In this document: in pieces, positions 33,663-44,778 of the stretch
Layout: each line of letters opens with the position of its first letter
How positions within the stretch are numbered: the stretch's first letter is position 1
Origin: Symsagittifera roscoffensis
Taxonomy: Eukaryota; Xenacoelomorpha; Acoela; Convolutidae
Direction of reading: 5' to 3'
Assembly (NCBI RefSeq): GCF_963678635.1
Contig: NC_087069.1
Coordinates: 13,988,660 to 14,052,659, forward strand
DNA: 64,000 bases
Made by a program: the position numbers and the translations under genes
The notes under the pieces: model-generated
Seen by the model: the letters and a program-made list of their open reading frames with translations, nothing else
Databases searched by the model: none
What the model was told of the DNA's origin: nothing

Positions 33663-35467
33663 GACCAGTGAAAAACAGACTTGTTGTAGCAAGGCGAGCC
33701 TTGAATGATCTGACGACCCTTCGACCTTAATGAAAAAACTTTGAACTAAAGTGGAAAACAAAGAGATGTTTCTGTTTTACTATCATTTTTTCCTTTTATA
33801 CTCACGCAATGGGACGAATAGAAGGTTTTGCTTTGACTCTATTAGGACTTTATGGAAACCATATTCAATTTGGAATGACTCAGGGTGCTCCTTCGCTTCA
33901 GAAAGACAAATACCTGGCGAATTTTGGTCGAAATCTTGAATAAAGTGCATTAAAAAAAATCCTCCTGTAACGAGATTTGGGACAGTTTGCGGAAAATCAG
34001 GGTAATTGACCTAAATAAAAATTCAACACATTTTTCAAGAAAGTTATATATCCCCGCCTACCTTCACATCTGGTCAAAGTCAAAGTTTGGCCTTGTTCGA
34101 AGTTGGCTAAAGAAAAAGTGATTGCATAAATTTTAACCTAACTAATCAGTGCGAAATCATAATGGAAAATATCAATTTTAATGCTCCTGTTATGTTAATC
34201 AGCAAGTTTTGGATTTCACTGACAAGGAGTTTTGAGTTTCAAACAGTTCATCGTCTTTTTTTTAGATTGAAGATTAATCGTGCATTTAAAACAAGATTGA
34301 TGATCTTTATTAGAAAAACTTTTTAAGAATGGCATATTTAGAAAAGTTTCAATGGAAAACTGGGTTTTTGAAAGTTTAATTCCAGGTCAACTCAATATAT
34401 TTTCAGCTTTCAAGAAATAGCTTCCTTTTTGGTTTTTGATAGGACAAAAAATTGAATTTGATCGCGCTTTCTCGCTAAATTGTTGTATGAAATTGTTGCA
34501 ATGGCACCTTTGAAAATTTTTAGGCTGTTCGACCAAAAAATTCATTCATAAGTAAAAATTTGGACCCAGAGTGCCAAGCTTCTAGCAGGGAGTGACCACC
34601 CATTCCCTTCTAATTTAGCTTATGCTCTTTAGCTCTCTTGGAAATTTCAACAAAAAAAAGTAAAAAAATTTTTGACAAATGAATTTTTCGTATACTTAAT
34701 TGTTAGTCAGTCAAAAAGTGAATTCCGCAAAACTGCGCCGAAAAAAATTATCCAGAAATTATTTGACCGTACTTCTAGGTTGAGGTTATTCCATAGAGTA
34801 ATTTCGGATTAGACACACTTTTCGCTCAAAATCTGTCTTCTCACAACAGTCTATCTGCCTTTTTGTTCGTAATAGTCCATGTCTTTCATCTGATAATTGA
34901 TCTTAACCAAAAAGAAAATAGAAAATGTTTTTTACACTTATTTTTGGAGTTTGTTTGATTTCATATTTACGCCTGGTGTAATCGGAGCAAGTTTGGTGAG
35001 ATTTGCTACTTCTTCACTTTTTAAAAAAAACTTTGATTGACCTCAAAAAAGCAGAAAAAATTAAACTCAGCCAACAGAGAGGAACAAAAGTACCTATGAG
35101 CGCATGAAAAAACATTGTCCTCTTTGAAATCTCACAGAAAAAATTGATGACCTTCATTCTCTTGGAAATTTTATACCAGTTTATGATTTACTTTTGAAAA
35201 GAAAAAAGAAAACCAACCGAAATTAAGAAAATTTCGGTTGCTAACTTCTCGTTCCGCAGCGAAATCTGAAATTAAAATTCCACTTTTGAAACTAGAAGCC
35301 AATCACATTTCGTTTCCGCTGTCCAATGGTGGAATTTGCCTTCCATTTCACAAAAGAAGTGACCTGAACTAATTAAGAAAACAAAGGTCAAACCGCGGAA
35401 AATCATGTTTGAGCTTGATTAATTTTGAACACTTTTTGCCTTAGAAGAAACTTAAAAAATCATGAGG
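33663..35467. other. Intergenic, repeats only
   Basis: AT-rich, no ORF above 62 codons. The part at 35190-35420 resembles the dispersed family found at 46680-47170 and 57720-58030 (AAATTCCACTTTTGAAACTAG block). Confidence 0.5.
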
Positions 35468-35472
35468 ACTTT
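35468..35472 (+). repeat. Target-site duplication ACTTT, left
   Basis: ACTTT directly precedes the TG of the 5' LTR and is repeated at 45065-45069 directly after the CA of the 3' LTR. Five bases fit BEL/Pao integration. Confidence 0.8.
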
Positions 35473-35743
35473 TGTTGGCGCTTAAATTTTTGACGTCATT
35501 ATAGCGCGAAAGTGAAAAAACTAAAATTAGATTTTCTTGTCCGATTAAGGTCACTTTGCCAGCAAAAATGTTTATAGATTTTTGAGATTGTTGAGAACGT
35601 TTTGATAACATGTTAACCCGAAAAAATTTACCACATTGTTTTCAGATACTACTTATTTTTCATATTATCTGTTTAAATTGCCGTTAATTTACAGATATTG
35701 CAGCAGGTTTTTTAATTCTTACAGGATAAGAGAGTGCGGAACA
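35473..35743 (+). repeat. BEL/Pao 5' LTR
   Basis: Starts TGTTGGCGCTTAAAT and ends GAGAGTGCGGAACA. Compared with the 3' LTR it lacks about 27 bases near its start and about 27 bases after TTAGATTTTCTT. Both LTRs share TGACGTCATTATAGCGCGAA, a CRE-like palindrome that could act in transcription. Confidence 0.88.
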
Positions 35744-35746
35744 TTT

Positions 35747-35763
35747 TGGTCCGCCGACCCGGA
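35747..35763 (+). promoter_or_regulatory. Candidate primer-binding site
   Basis: TGGTCCGCCGACCCGGA begins three bases after the 5' LTR. The initial TGG pairs with the CCA end of a tRNA and the rest looks like an acceptor/T-arm complement. The tRNA species is not certain. Confidence 0.6.
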
Positions 35764-36110
35764 CGTCGAAGCCAATAGATCCTGTAGAAGTCGATAGAAG
35801 TCAGTATTTATTCGGGTTGTCCCGTAGAAGTCAATACAAACTTCGCAGAATACAGACGTCGAAGTCAGTAGATCCGTACGTCGAAGTCATAGGGACGTCG
35901 AAGTCAATAGATCCGAACGTCGAAGAATACGGACGTCGAAGTCAATAATTCCGTACGTCGAAGTCATAAGGACGTCGAAGTCAATAGCTCCGAACGTCGA
36001 AGTCATAGGAACGTCGAAGTCAATAGATCCGAACGTCGAAGTCATAGGAACGTCGAAGTCAATAGATCCGAACGTCGAAGAATACGAACGTCGAAGTATT
36101 GGATACTGTA
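35755..36110 (+). repeat. 39-bp tandem array in the BEL leader
   Basis: Units of the form CGAACGTCGAAGTCATAGG plus AACGTCGAAGTCAATAGATC, 39 bases apart (for example 35991 and 36030), with degenerate outer copies. Because 39 is a multiple of three, the minus strand shows an ORF with a 13-residue repeat (FGSIDFDVPMTST); I regard that ORF as a by-product. Confidence 0.9.
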
Positions 36111-37315
36111 GAAGTGGATAGAAGTCAGTATTTAACCGGAATGTCCTGTAGAAATCAAAACGAGCAGAGGCCTTTTCCGGTATCCTGATTGTGGATTGTG
36201 GACATCCATTTTTTCTCGACACCCGAAGTTTTCTGTGGATTTTGGAATCTACCTGTGAACGCCCCTACAAAACTTGTAAGACTAAAAAACCAAAAGTTTA
36301 TCCATGTGTGCTAATTTGCTGATTTGATGCTGTAAATTCTAATACGAGGTTTTTGTTGGTAAAATCGTAACCCCCAAATTTTCCCGATAACAAAACCTGA
36401 TCAGAAAACTTTCTATGAGTTTAGGAAAAAACCGGCCTCATAAACCTTAATTACTTTATCCTAGCACTGTGTTTGTAAGCATAACACCGTATCGGAAAAA
36501 AAAGACCAAAAGTTTTGCAAATTATTCAGCAAAACGCCTAGTTTCATAATAAATTAACTTAAACGACCGAGTCGAGTTTTTTGCCCAAATTTCGGACTTT
36601 TTAAGCAAAAAAAATCAATATCTCGCAAACGCATCAGGTTACTGTTGGAACTTGAACCGTTGGGTGAAAACGTGGAAAAAATATTTTCAAAAAAAAATTT
36701 CGGAAAAAAGAAAAAGTTTTGGAAACTTTTCGAAAAAATAATCCGAAATTTTCAAAAAAAATTTCTAAAAAAACATAAGGTTTATTCTTCAAACGCAGCT
36801 AACTAATTTAGTTCACTTGGATAAAAATAGCCGTAGTCGAGACCCGTAGCGAATTATCAAGCAAATCGTCTTACCTTTTGCTACAACCTTGTTAGCTCAG
36901 GGTGTTGCGGGAGGTCAGGTCGCGGTTTGATTGATTCCCTTCCTCTAAAATTGGTTAAATTCACTTAATGTTCATACTAGCTGCTAGCTTGCTGCACCAT
37001 GCTTCGAAAATATTTTTGCCCGCTTCGCAAAAGCGTGTATCTTAATCGTGCCTAGCCATTCCCGGGTTAAGATTCAACCATAACGCAGTAAACGTCCGTA
37101 AAACTTGTCAGTGTCAACTTGATCACTATCTCTTAAACCGGAGCGACATTGTTATTTGGCGCGACGCCGTTAAAAACTCTTTTAAATGACACCGTAATAA
37201 TAATTTTAACGCACTATCTTCTAACCAGCTTAAGAAGATTCTTTTAAACTATAACCGTATTATTTATTCAATCGTTTACTGTAAACGTGTAGGCACGGAA
37301 GATATTTATAGTAAG

Positions 37316-37567
37316 TTGAAAGTGTCAGGTATACTGGTTATCAATATAGTAACAGACCTGATATCTAGAAGGACGCAAAACCTCACTGAGTTAGGGCAAA
37401 AATACTTAGAACTACACCAGGATCCCTCTCTAGAACTGAAAACGTTTACAATCCTTAGGCGTTATAGCAACAATTTGAAGTATTTCACTTCAAAGAAAAA
37501 ACACCTAAGGCAGGAAAACGCAAGCGGCAAGCTATTCGAAACAGAAAAAATGCTGAGCAGCAACTAG
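37316..37567 (+). CDS. Hypothetical ORF in the segment unique to unit 1
   Basis: 83 codons, rich in leucine and lysine (QNLTELGQKYLELHQDPSLE). Lies in the leader of the BEL element, between the duplicated blocks, where no protein is expected. Could be part of an extended Gag N-terminus or chance. Not recognised. Confidence 0.2.
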   Translation: MKVSGILVINIVTDLISRRTQNLTELGQKYLELHQDPSLELKTFTILRRYSNNLKYFTSKKKHLRQENASGKLFETEKMLSSN

Positions 37568-37737
37568 GAGTTAAATAAATTGCTTCTCGAATGTGTGATA
37601 TTGCTTAATGAGTCATAATATAGTTTATTGATACTAAAGTTAATGTCTTTATTTAATTATTCCCTTTTTTGACTCAAACTGAGCAGTTGAGCAATTGAGC
37701 AGTTGAGTAGAAGTGAACAAACTTATATATTTTTTAA

Positions 37738-38367
37738 ATGACAGAACAAATTGAGTTAAAATATCGACCATTGCTGAATGGTCGAATATCACTAGAAAAT
37801 GAGCTTTCCGTAGTTCACAGTCGCATAACTGATAGTTTACAGGGACCAATTAGGAAAACAAAAATAAACGCCTTAATTGAATCTTGCAAGAGTATTCTCG
37901 AAAAAGCATTAGCTAAGAATGATGATCTTCGGATATTAGCTAATAAAACCGATAAACCTAGCAAATTATTAACGGAGTTGGCTGCATGGTGGGATAGGAT
38001 AGTTAAAGTTAACGATGAGGCAACTGGTAAGGCTTGCACTCTTATGTAATCTAATCAGGCTTCAGAGATCTGCGTCAGTGAAACTAGTCGATCAAAAGTT
38101 TCATCAAAATCGGCAAAATCAGGGTCGAGTATGGAAAGCTCAATGAAAGCATTGACCCCCAGTGAGCGCCGCAAAGAACTGCTCCTAGCGAAGATGAAGC
38201 GAGAAGAGTTGGAAAAACAACATGAAGCAACCTTAAGAGTGAAACAACAGGAAGCCATCATCGAAGAGCAACAGCGTCAGATTGAGATGGAACAAAAACA
38301 ACAAGAAACTAAATTTAAAATTGACCGTAAAGAGCTTGAATATCTATTACGAATCGAGTCGACTTGA
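37738..38367 (+). pseudogene. BEL gag head, copy 1 (stop at codon 104)
   Basis: Same 209-codon frame as copy 2 at 38876-39505, but a G to T change turns GAA into TAA at 38047-38049, ending the product after 103 residues (MTEQIELKYR...KACTLM). The rest of the frame (from 38131) is kept. It encodes the N-terminal Gag part: a helical region followed by a glutamine/glutamate-rich coiled coil. Being upstream of copy 2, it would intercept ribosomes on the element's transcript. Confidence 0.85.
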
Positions 38368-38392
38368 AATGGAACGATTAAGCGAAGAAAAC

Positions 38393-39532
38393 CAGGTTAC
38401 TGTTGGAACTTGAACCGTTGGGTGAAAACGTGGAAAAAATGTTTTCAAAAAAAAATTTCGGAAAAAAGAAAAAGTTTTGGAAACTTTTCGAAAAAATAAT
38501 CCGAAGTTTTCAAAAAATTTTCTAAAAAAACATAAGGTTTATTCTTCAAACGCAGCTAACTAATTTAGTTCACTTGGATAAAAATAGCCGTAGTCGAGAC
38601 CCGTAGCGAATTATCAAGCAAATCGTCTTACCTTTTGTTACAACCTTGTTAGCTCAGGGTGTTGCGGGAGGTCAGGTCGCGGTTTGATTGATTCCCTTAC
38701 TCTAAAATTGGTTAAATTCACTTAATGTTTCTAAGCCATTGCTTAATGAGTCATAATATAGTTTTTTGATACTAAAGTTAATGTCTTTATTTAATTATTC
38801 CCTTTTTTCACTCAAACTGAGCAGTTGAGCAATTGAGCAGTTGAGTAGAAGTGAACAAACTTATATATTTTTTAAATGACAGAACAAATTGAGTTAAAAT
38901 ATCGACCATTGCTGAATGGTCGAATATCACTAGAAAATGAGCTTTCCGTAGTTCACAGTCGCATAACTGATAGTTTACAGGGACCAATTAGGAAAACAAA
39001 AATAAACGCCTTAATTGAATCTTGCAAGAGTATTCTCGAAAAAGCATTAGCTAAGAATGATGATCTTCGGATATTAGCTAATAAAACCGATAAACCTAGC
39101 AAATTATTAACGGAGTTGGCTGCATGGTGGGATAGGATAGTTAAAGTTAACGATGAAGCAACTGGTAAGGCTTGCACTCTTATGGAATCTAATCAGGCTT
39201 CAGAAATCTGCGTCAGTGAAACTAGTCGATCAAAAGTTTCATCAAAATCGGCAAAATCAGGGTCGAGTATGGAAAGCTCAATGAAAGCTTTGACCCCCAG
39301 TGAGCGCCGCAAAGAACTGCTCCTAGCGAAGATGAAGCGAGAAGAGTTGGAAAAACAACATGAAGCAACCTTAAGAGTGAAACAACAGGAAGCCATCATC
39401 GAAGAGCAACAGCGTCAGATTGAGATGGAACAAAAACAACAAGAAACTAAATTTAAAATTGACCGTAAAGAGCTTGAATATCTATTACGAATCGAGTCGA
39501 CTTGAAATGGAACGATTAAGCGAAGAAAACCA
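38393..39532 (+). repeat. Tandem duplication in BEL element, unit 2
   Basis: Second unit; the junction ACCA|GGTTACTG at 38391-38400 joins the gag interior directly to the leader start. Lacks the 612 bases 36984-37595 of unit 1. Confidence 0.9.
38876..39505 (+). CDS. BEL/Pao Gag N-terminal part, copy 2
   Basis: 209 codons from MTEQIELKYRPLLNGR to a premature stop after LEYLLRIEST. Residues 150-200 form a charged coiled coil (KREELEKQHEATLRVKQQEA). The true frame continues by a one-base shift at about 39500 into LEMERLSEENHFKVAVAEM. Pao-type Gag proteins commonly have such a coiled coil before the DUF1759 domain; it would help Gag self-assembly. The ATG sits at the end of a leader, TATATATTTTTTAAATG. 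Confidence 0.75.
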   Translation: MTEQIELKYRPLLNGRISLENELSVVHSRITDSLQGPIRKTKINALIESCKSILEKALAKNDDLRILANKTDKPSKLLTELAAWWDRIVKVNDEATGKACTLMESNQASEICVSETSRSKVSSKSAKSGSSMESSMKALTPSERRKELLLAKMKREELEKQHEATLRVKQQEAIIEEQQRQIEMEQKQQETKFKIDRKELEYLLRIEST

Positions 39533-40860
39533 TTTTAAGGTAGCTGTAGCAGAAATGGTTGAAACTGAATACCTCGAAGAGTCTGAAATAGATCAGCATC
39601 TCCAGCTGGCGTCTTCAGTTGATCGTCGTTCTGACAGGGTAAACGATTGGGTTGATCATGCAGTAGAAAACCAAAAAGGATTCGAGGTAGTTCCGTCTTC
39701 TTCGAAGTTTGCAACCTGTATATATACAGAAAGTGGTTCGCATCAACACAGAAATGTGTCCACAGCGGGAGCTTCACTGCGGCCATCGTCGCCGAATTGG
39801 ACTCTTGACTGTGATCAACAATGTTATCCCTACTAACCAACTGTCCCCTTCAGCGATGACAATGAAGTCGAGCATGCTGTATCCACTAATCCTGAGCACG
39901 AAACGCAGTTATTGCCTATTTCAAATAATCCAGCTGTAACAGCAGCTACCAATATCTCGGTACGCTGTTACTTCTCTGTAACCCATCCTTCGTCTTACAT
40001 TCAACACATCCCCATCAATAACTTTGATAACGGTTCTCGAGTTGTTAGAAACATGCCCGCCATCTCCAATCAAAACTTTGGAGACACCCCCATGGCAATT
40101 TTTCATAAACTCCTGCAAACTTATTCTGCAGAAATCAAAACTTGTATAGCAACCCTGCGTTGGTGAACAACCCGTTTAGCGGTTAGTCTGCCGTTATTAG
40201 TCAACCCAATGTGCCACTAATGTCCCAGTGGACAACCGCAGTCGCCCAATGTATCACTGGGGTAACAAACGATGATAACACAAACCCATCAGTTGGTGTT
40301 TTTCATCCGTAACGCCAATATCTCAGCAACAATTCCCGCACTTATCAAGAGGTGGTACAGTTCATTATGGGTTTCCCAATCACGACACATCAGCTGAAAA
40401 CACTTACATAAATCAGCAGCAACCTCTTGCAGCTTATCCTAGCAGTACATTACCGTCGTTGCGACCAGCTCCCCAACCGCAAGCCGTGACACTGAATGAC
40501 TTAGTAAAGCTCTGTCAGTCTCAAAGAAGGATCGCCTTCCAGAATGGAAGCTGGCCCAGTTCGACGGCAACCCGCTCCAATGGCACGAAGGGTTTGGCCA
40601 GTTTTGCAGTACTGTAGACGCAGCGTCCTTAAGCGATGATGTGAAGTTAACTTATTCAAAAACACTAGTCACTGGAAAAGCTAAGTCAGCCATAGCAGAG
40701 TTCGCATACAGTGGTAGAGTGTATAAGGATGCTCTGAAAACTCTAGAAAAAAAGTTTGGCCAGCCACAAAACGTAATTACGGCCCACCTTGATAATTTTC
40801 CAGTTTCCCGCAGTTTTGAATGCACAACTCTGAGAACATCATCAGCTTCTTGATGACAAT
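39506..40860 (+). pseudogene. BEL Gag middle part with DUF1759 domain (broken)
   Basis: Frame 39420-39836 continues Gag (EMVETEYLEESEIDQHLQ, DRVNDWVDHA). After a low-conservation linker rich in Asn, Pro and Ser (39840-40500), the domain WKLAQFDGNPLQWHE is read at about 40547, then DDVKLTYSKTLVTGKAKSAI and LKTLEKKFGQPQNVI (40640-40790), the core of the DUF1759 Pao Gag domain. A frameshift near 40815 leads to the segment SEHHQLLDDNFKSSGCL-like in another frame. At least four breaks. Confidence 0.82.
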
Positions 40861-41620
40861 TTCAAGTCTAGTGGCTGTCTTTAGGTCTCTTGACTATGAA
40901 CAAGATTTGATAAGCATCTCTTTGTTAAATCAAGCTCTTTCGAAAAATCCACCAAACGTGAGAGAATCGTGGTCGCTTTTTGTCGTGAAATATAATTGGT
41001 TACGCCCGAACCTAATTGACTTTAACAATTGGTTAAAAGATAAAGCAGAGTTCATGAGCAAATGAAAAATATGCCTGGAAAGCCCAAAGTCGAAGAGCCA
41101 TCCAAAACTAAAGCTGTAACGAGAGTTTTTGCCTCGACAAGTACAGTTGAGAAAAAACCTGAATATTCTTATTGTATCCGCTGTACGGGGAAACATGCCT
41201 TGTGGAAGTGCTCTGTGTTTAAGGAGAAAACCCCAAGATAACGTGAAAAATTCTCTGCGGAAAACCAATTGTGCTTCTCCTGTTTACAAGGGAACCACGC
41301 ATCCGGCAATGTTCCAAAGTACAGAAATACACCAAACCAGGTTGCACTAGCACCCATAGTGTACTGCTCCATGGTGCTGAACGTGTTTATCCTAGTCGAA
41401 ATCCCGTCAAAAATGATAGCCACACAAGACCCAACGCTCGCCAAACAAGAACTAATGCAGAGCCGTATAAAGCGAGCACAAACGCTGATAGAAAATCATT
41501 CAGCAAGAATATAACAGACACTAATCCCGTTCCGTTGGATGTAAGTTTCGCAATCTCGAACGACCAACCATCAATCATAACATCGAAAGGGTTAACATAT
41601 ACTTGATTCATTCACCGTCC
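40861..41620 (+). pseudogene. BEL Gag C-terminus with zinc knuckles
   Basis: 40820-41065 gives NQALSKNPPNVRESW, a typical late Gag segment. At 41160-41400 the frames join to CIRCTGKHALWKCSVFKEK and LCFSCLQGNHASGNC, the two CCHC-type knuckles of Pao Gag, then GCTSTHSVLLHGAERV. A TAA at 41239-41241 interrupts. After this only about 60 codons (LDVSFAISNDQ) separate it from the RT leader, where a protease of about 200-300 residues is expected. Confidence 0.8.
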
Positions 41621-42319
41621 ATGATGGATCAAGATACGCTGTAAGTATGCTTTGGGCAAGAGAATCTATCATTTTACCTGAAAATAACTATTCGTCTTTG
41701 GTTCAGTTAAAAACGTTGGAAAAATGTTTTTCAAAAAGATCCTCACTTAAGGAATCAAAACTCAAAAACTATCGAAGATGATTTGAGTAAAGGATACCTG
41801 ATTCAAGTTCCTCCCCAAAGTTTTTCAAACCGCAGCATGCGCGAGTGGTATCTTCCTCACCATCCCGTGGTGAACCCAAACAAACCTGGTAAAGTGAGGC
41901 GTGTCCTCAACAGAGCGTCTAAATTCCACGGTACGTCATTGAACAAATCGTTGCTAGTAGGACCCGACCTACTGCAAAACCTTGTGTTCGTTCTCCTCCA
42001 TTTTCGTCTACATCATTTTGCCGTATCGGTTGACCTTGAAAAGATGTTCCTACAAGTCGGCGTCCTTCCAGAGGACAAAACTTCCCTTCGTTTTCTGTGG
42101 CGCGAGGACCCGACAGCCGATGTGGTTGTAGACAGGTACACCAGACATATCTTTGGAGCGAGAGATTTGCCGACGTGTGCAAATTATGCATTGCAACAGA
42201 GTGCAAGGGACAATCAGGCGATGTTCCTTGACGCAGAGTCCGCAGTTGTAGAGAAATTTTATATGGACGACTACCTAGATTCAATTGAGGACCCTGATGT
42301 TTCATTTAAATTGAGTTAA
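41617..42319 (+). pseudogene. BEL/Pao reverse transcriptase
   Basis: The sequence FTVHDGSRYAVSMLW, LPENNYSSLVQLKTLEKC (41617-41740) is the usual start of Pao RT. After a frameshift at about 41770 the frame 41783-42319 reads REWYLPHHPVVNPNKPGKVR, VSVDLEKMFLQVGV (first catalytic Asp), FLWRED and FYMDDYLDS, with the YMDD codons at 42260-42271. A stop ends the frame after DVSFKLS. Pao elements normally have YVDD or YMDD. The domain copies element RNA into DNA in a cytoplasmic particle; here it is inactivated. Confidence 0.9.
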
Positions 42320-42439
42320 GAGTTGATAACTCTGCTAGCTCTTGGTGGTTTTAAATTAACTAAAATCATAAGTAACTTAACTAAAATTATTACAGAGTTA
42401 AACCCGCCCCAAAGCGAGCCGCAACAGGAAAACAAAAAT

Positions 42440-43271
42440 TATTGTAACTTGTGGGTATAATTCCTACCATGTTCTTGGTCTGAAGTGGGACCATATCGAC
42501 GACACTTTGGTCGTAAGCCGTGACCAAAATTCGATAGCACAGCGATCAGTGTTAAGTTTCGTATCTTCCATTTTTGACCCCATATGTCTCGTAGCGCCCT
42601 ATACCGTAAGAACGCGATTATTGTTGAAAGAAATCTGGCGCATTCATGGCCAACAACGGGATGATGAGCTAGCCGTTGATATCAAAACAAAATTTCTTGC
42701 CTGGCACTCTGATTTGCCATCTCTAGGAAAAATGAGTATAAATTGCAGCTACTTCTCCGCACCAGTTGATTGGGTTGAGTTACACATGTTTGGTGACAGC
42801 TCAGAAGAAAATTTTTATGCTGTAGCTTTTCTTCGCGCCCGTAAGAAAACTTCACTCGAAACACAAGTTGCCTTCGTCTTTGGAAAAGCAAGAGTAGCGC
42901 TCACGAAAGCGCTTTCCATCCCGAAGCTTGAACTGCAGAATGCGTTACTCGCTACCCGCTTGAAGGATGATATTCTCAAAGCTCCAACCATTCCTGTGTC
43001 AAACACGTTCATGTGGACTGACAGCACAACTGTGCTCCAGTGGTTAAACTCAGGTAGTGAGCAACTCACGTTCGTGGCAAACCGGAGGGGAGAGATTCTG
43101 GAAACTACGACCGTAGACCAGTGGTTTCACGTCTCAAGTGGGGACAATCCTGCTGATACGGGAACCAGAGGAATCTCAGCGGAGTCCTTAAAAACAAGCA
43201 TCTGGGTAAACGGGCCAAGTCTGCTGAAAAATGGCGAGTGGCTTTTCAAGCCGAGCATAGAAGTACTTTAA
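42440..43271 (+). pseudogene. BEL/Pao RNase H region
   Basis: The 254-codon frame 42507-43271 is the longest open stretch in the window. It reads QRSVLSFVSSIFDPICLVAP (RT thumb/connection of Pao), WRIHGQQRDDEL, LHMFGDSSEENFYAVAFLRA (first RNase H Asp), KALSIPKLELQNALLATRLK (Glu), MWTDSTTVLQWLNS (second Asp) and SGDNPADTGTRGI. All catalytic acidic residues are in place. The upstream part (LGLKWDHIDDTL, 42475-42505) is just out of reach of the ATG, so this is an internal piece of Pol, not a free protein. Confidence 0.9.
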
Positions 43272-43950
43272 AAAATCCGCCTGGCTGGTCCCGCTTGTGA
43301 CCATAATGAAGGTTTAGAGCAGTCCTCTAATTTATCAAACGCTGTACAAAAACAAAAAGAACCCATTTTATTTGCATGGAAAGAGCTCAGCTCGTTTCGT
43401 AAATTCCAGCGAGTGGTTGCCTTCAGCTCAGATTGAGTCCGAAACACCGGCAATACCGCACTAAAGTCAAGGAATCAACCGAACATGTTGAATTAGAAAC
43501 AGCCAAACAACGACCTTTGTTGATTTCCGAAAAGGAATCTTTTGGAGCGGAAATTTTTTTTTCCTGTCCTGCGACGAAACTGTCAAAAAGTCTAGTCGTA
43601 TCGCACATTATGCACCGTTTATGGGTCTTGCATTCCTCATTCGTTCAACAGGGCAAATTCGCCACCTAGTTGAAACTGAATATGACACAAAACACCCAAT
43701 AATCCTTGATGGAAGGCATACTCTGGTGAAATTGTTCGTAGGTGATATTCACTATCGCTATCAGCACCAGTTCTTAGACTATCTGCGAGCTGTAATCCCC
43801 TTAGAGTTTGCAATCTTGAACCTTCCCTCTTTATTAAAGTCCATTGAACCCCACTGCCTTATATGTAGGAAGCGCAAAGCCAAAAATGTCACACCTATGA
43901 TGGCAGAGCTTCCGCCAGCCTCCCGTCACAAACTGTGGTGTTGATTATTT
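43272..43950 (+). pseudogene. BEL/Pao integrase zinc-binding part
   Basis: Broken into two frames. 43433-43608 gives KHRQYRTKVKESTEHVEL and a following linker. 43621-43944 reads GRHTLVKLFVGDIHYRYQHQ and HCLICRKRKAKNV, which correspond to the H-H...C-x2-C zinc-binding module, and then MMAELP before the catalytic core. It ends at a TGA (43942-43944) just before VDYFG of the core. Confidence 0.82.
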
Positions 43951-44778
43951 TGGAAGTTTTTACGTCTCAATCAGGAGGAGTTCTGAAAAATGATGGTGCT
44001 TCCTTTTTACATGTATGAACACAAGAGCTGTTTATTTTGAGATTGTCTCATTCATGGACATGAGTTCGTGTGTAATGGGAATCGGAAGATTCATTGCCCG
44101 TCGCGGCACTCCATCAGTCATTTGGTCCGATAACGGCACCAATTTTGTGGGAGCCGAGAAAGAACTCTTGAATTGTATTCAGTAGTGGAACGGACAAGCA
44201 CCCCCAGAGCTAGCTGGCGAAAAAGGGTATTAAGTGGAAATTTAACCCCCCGACAGCCCCGCATCACGGTGGTTCTTGGGAACGTCTCGTTCGGTGTTGT
44301 AAAAAGGTATTCTACGCAATAATAGGAAGTAAAAAGCTCACTCCCGAAGTCCTTGAAACAAATTACTGTCTCGTAGAACAATCTTTGAACGCTCGACCTA
44401 TAACATCAGTAGGTACTAGCTTCCCTTCTCTCTCTTTCCAGGAGCACTTCGACCATCGAAAGCAATATATCCGAGCGCAAAGCTACGCCAACGCAATTTG
44501 GAGTCGTTGGCTGCGATTATGTGCCAGCGCTGAAAAAACGCAGTAGGTGGCACTCCAATAGTGACGTTTATTCAAAAAAAGGTAACTTAGTGTGGATTGT
44601 TGACGAACGCAGCCCAAGGGTACACTACCCTCTGGCTCGTATAAAAACACTTAAATACGGAAAAGACAATATAGCCCGATCCGCCGTAGTCACCACCCGC
44701 TCCGGGGAGGTAACTCGATCGGCCGTAAAACTCGCACCTGTTTTCGCTCCTTTGGGCGCGGAAGATTTTCGCGCTTAA
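43938..44778 (+). pseudogene. BEL/Pao integrase catalytic core and C-terminus
   Basis: VDYFGSFYV (first Asp, about 43940), RRGTPSVIWSDNGTNFVGAE (second Asp, about 44100-44160), then after a TAG and a shift HHGGSWERLV (Glu, about 44265-44290): the D,D-E triad of a DDE integrase. 44521-44778 is open again: KGNLVWIVDERSPRVHYPLA and VTTRSGEVTRSAVKLAPV, the chromodomain-free C-terminal part usual in Pao Pol. The stop lies inside the 3' LTR. Confidence 0.87.

Larger units (their letters stand above)
36635..38392 (+). repeat. Tandem duplication in BEL element, unit 1
   Basis: Runs from CAGGTTACTGTTGG to AGCGAAGAAAACCA. Unit 2 (38393-39532) has the same start and end but lacks 36984-37595. The two copies of the gag head differ at only about 1 per cent of positions, far less than the LTRs. 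Confidence 0.9.

Noticed and set aside
35755-36110. CRISPR array
   Set aside because: The units are contiguous with no unique spacers, lie inside a retrotransposon leader, and the DNA is from an animal.
35887-36222. 111-codon minus ORF with a 13-residue repeat
   Set aside because: It is the antisense reading of the 39-bp leader array; 39 being a multiple of three keeps it open.
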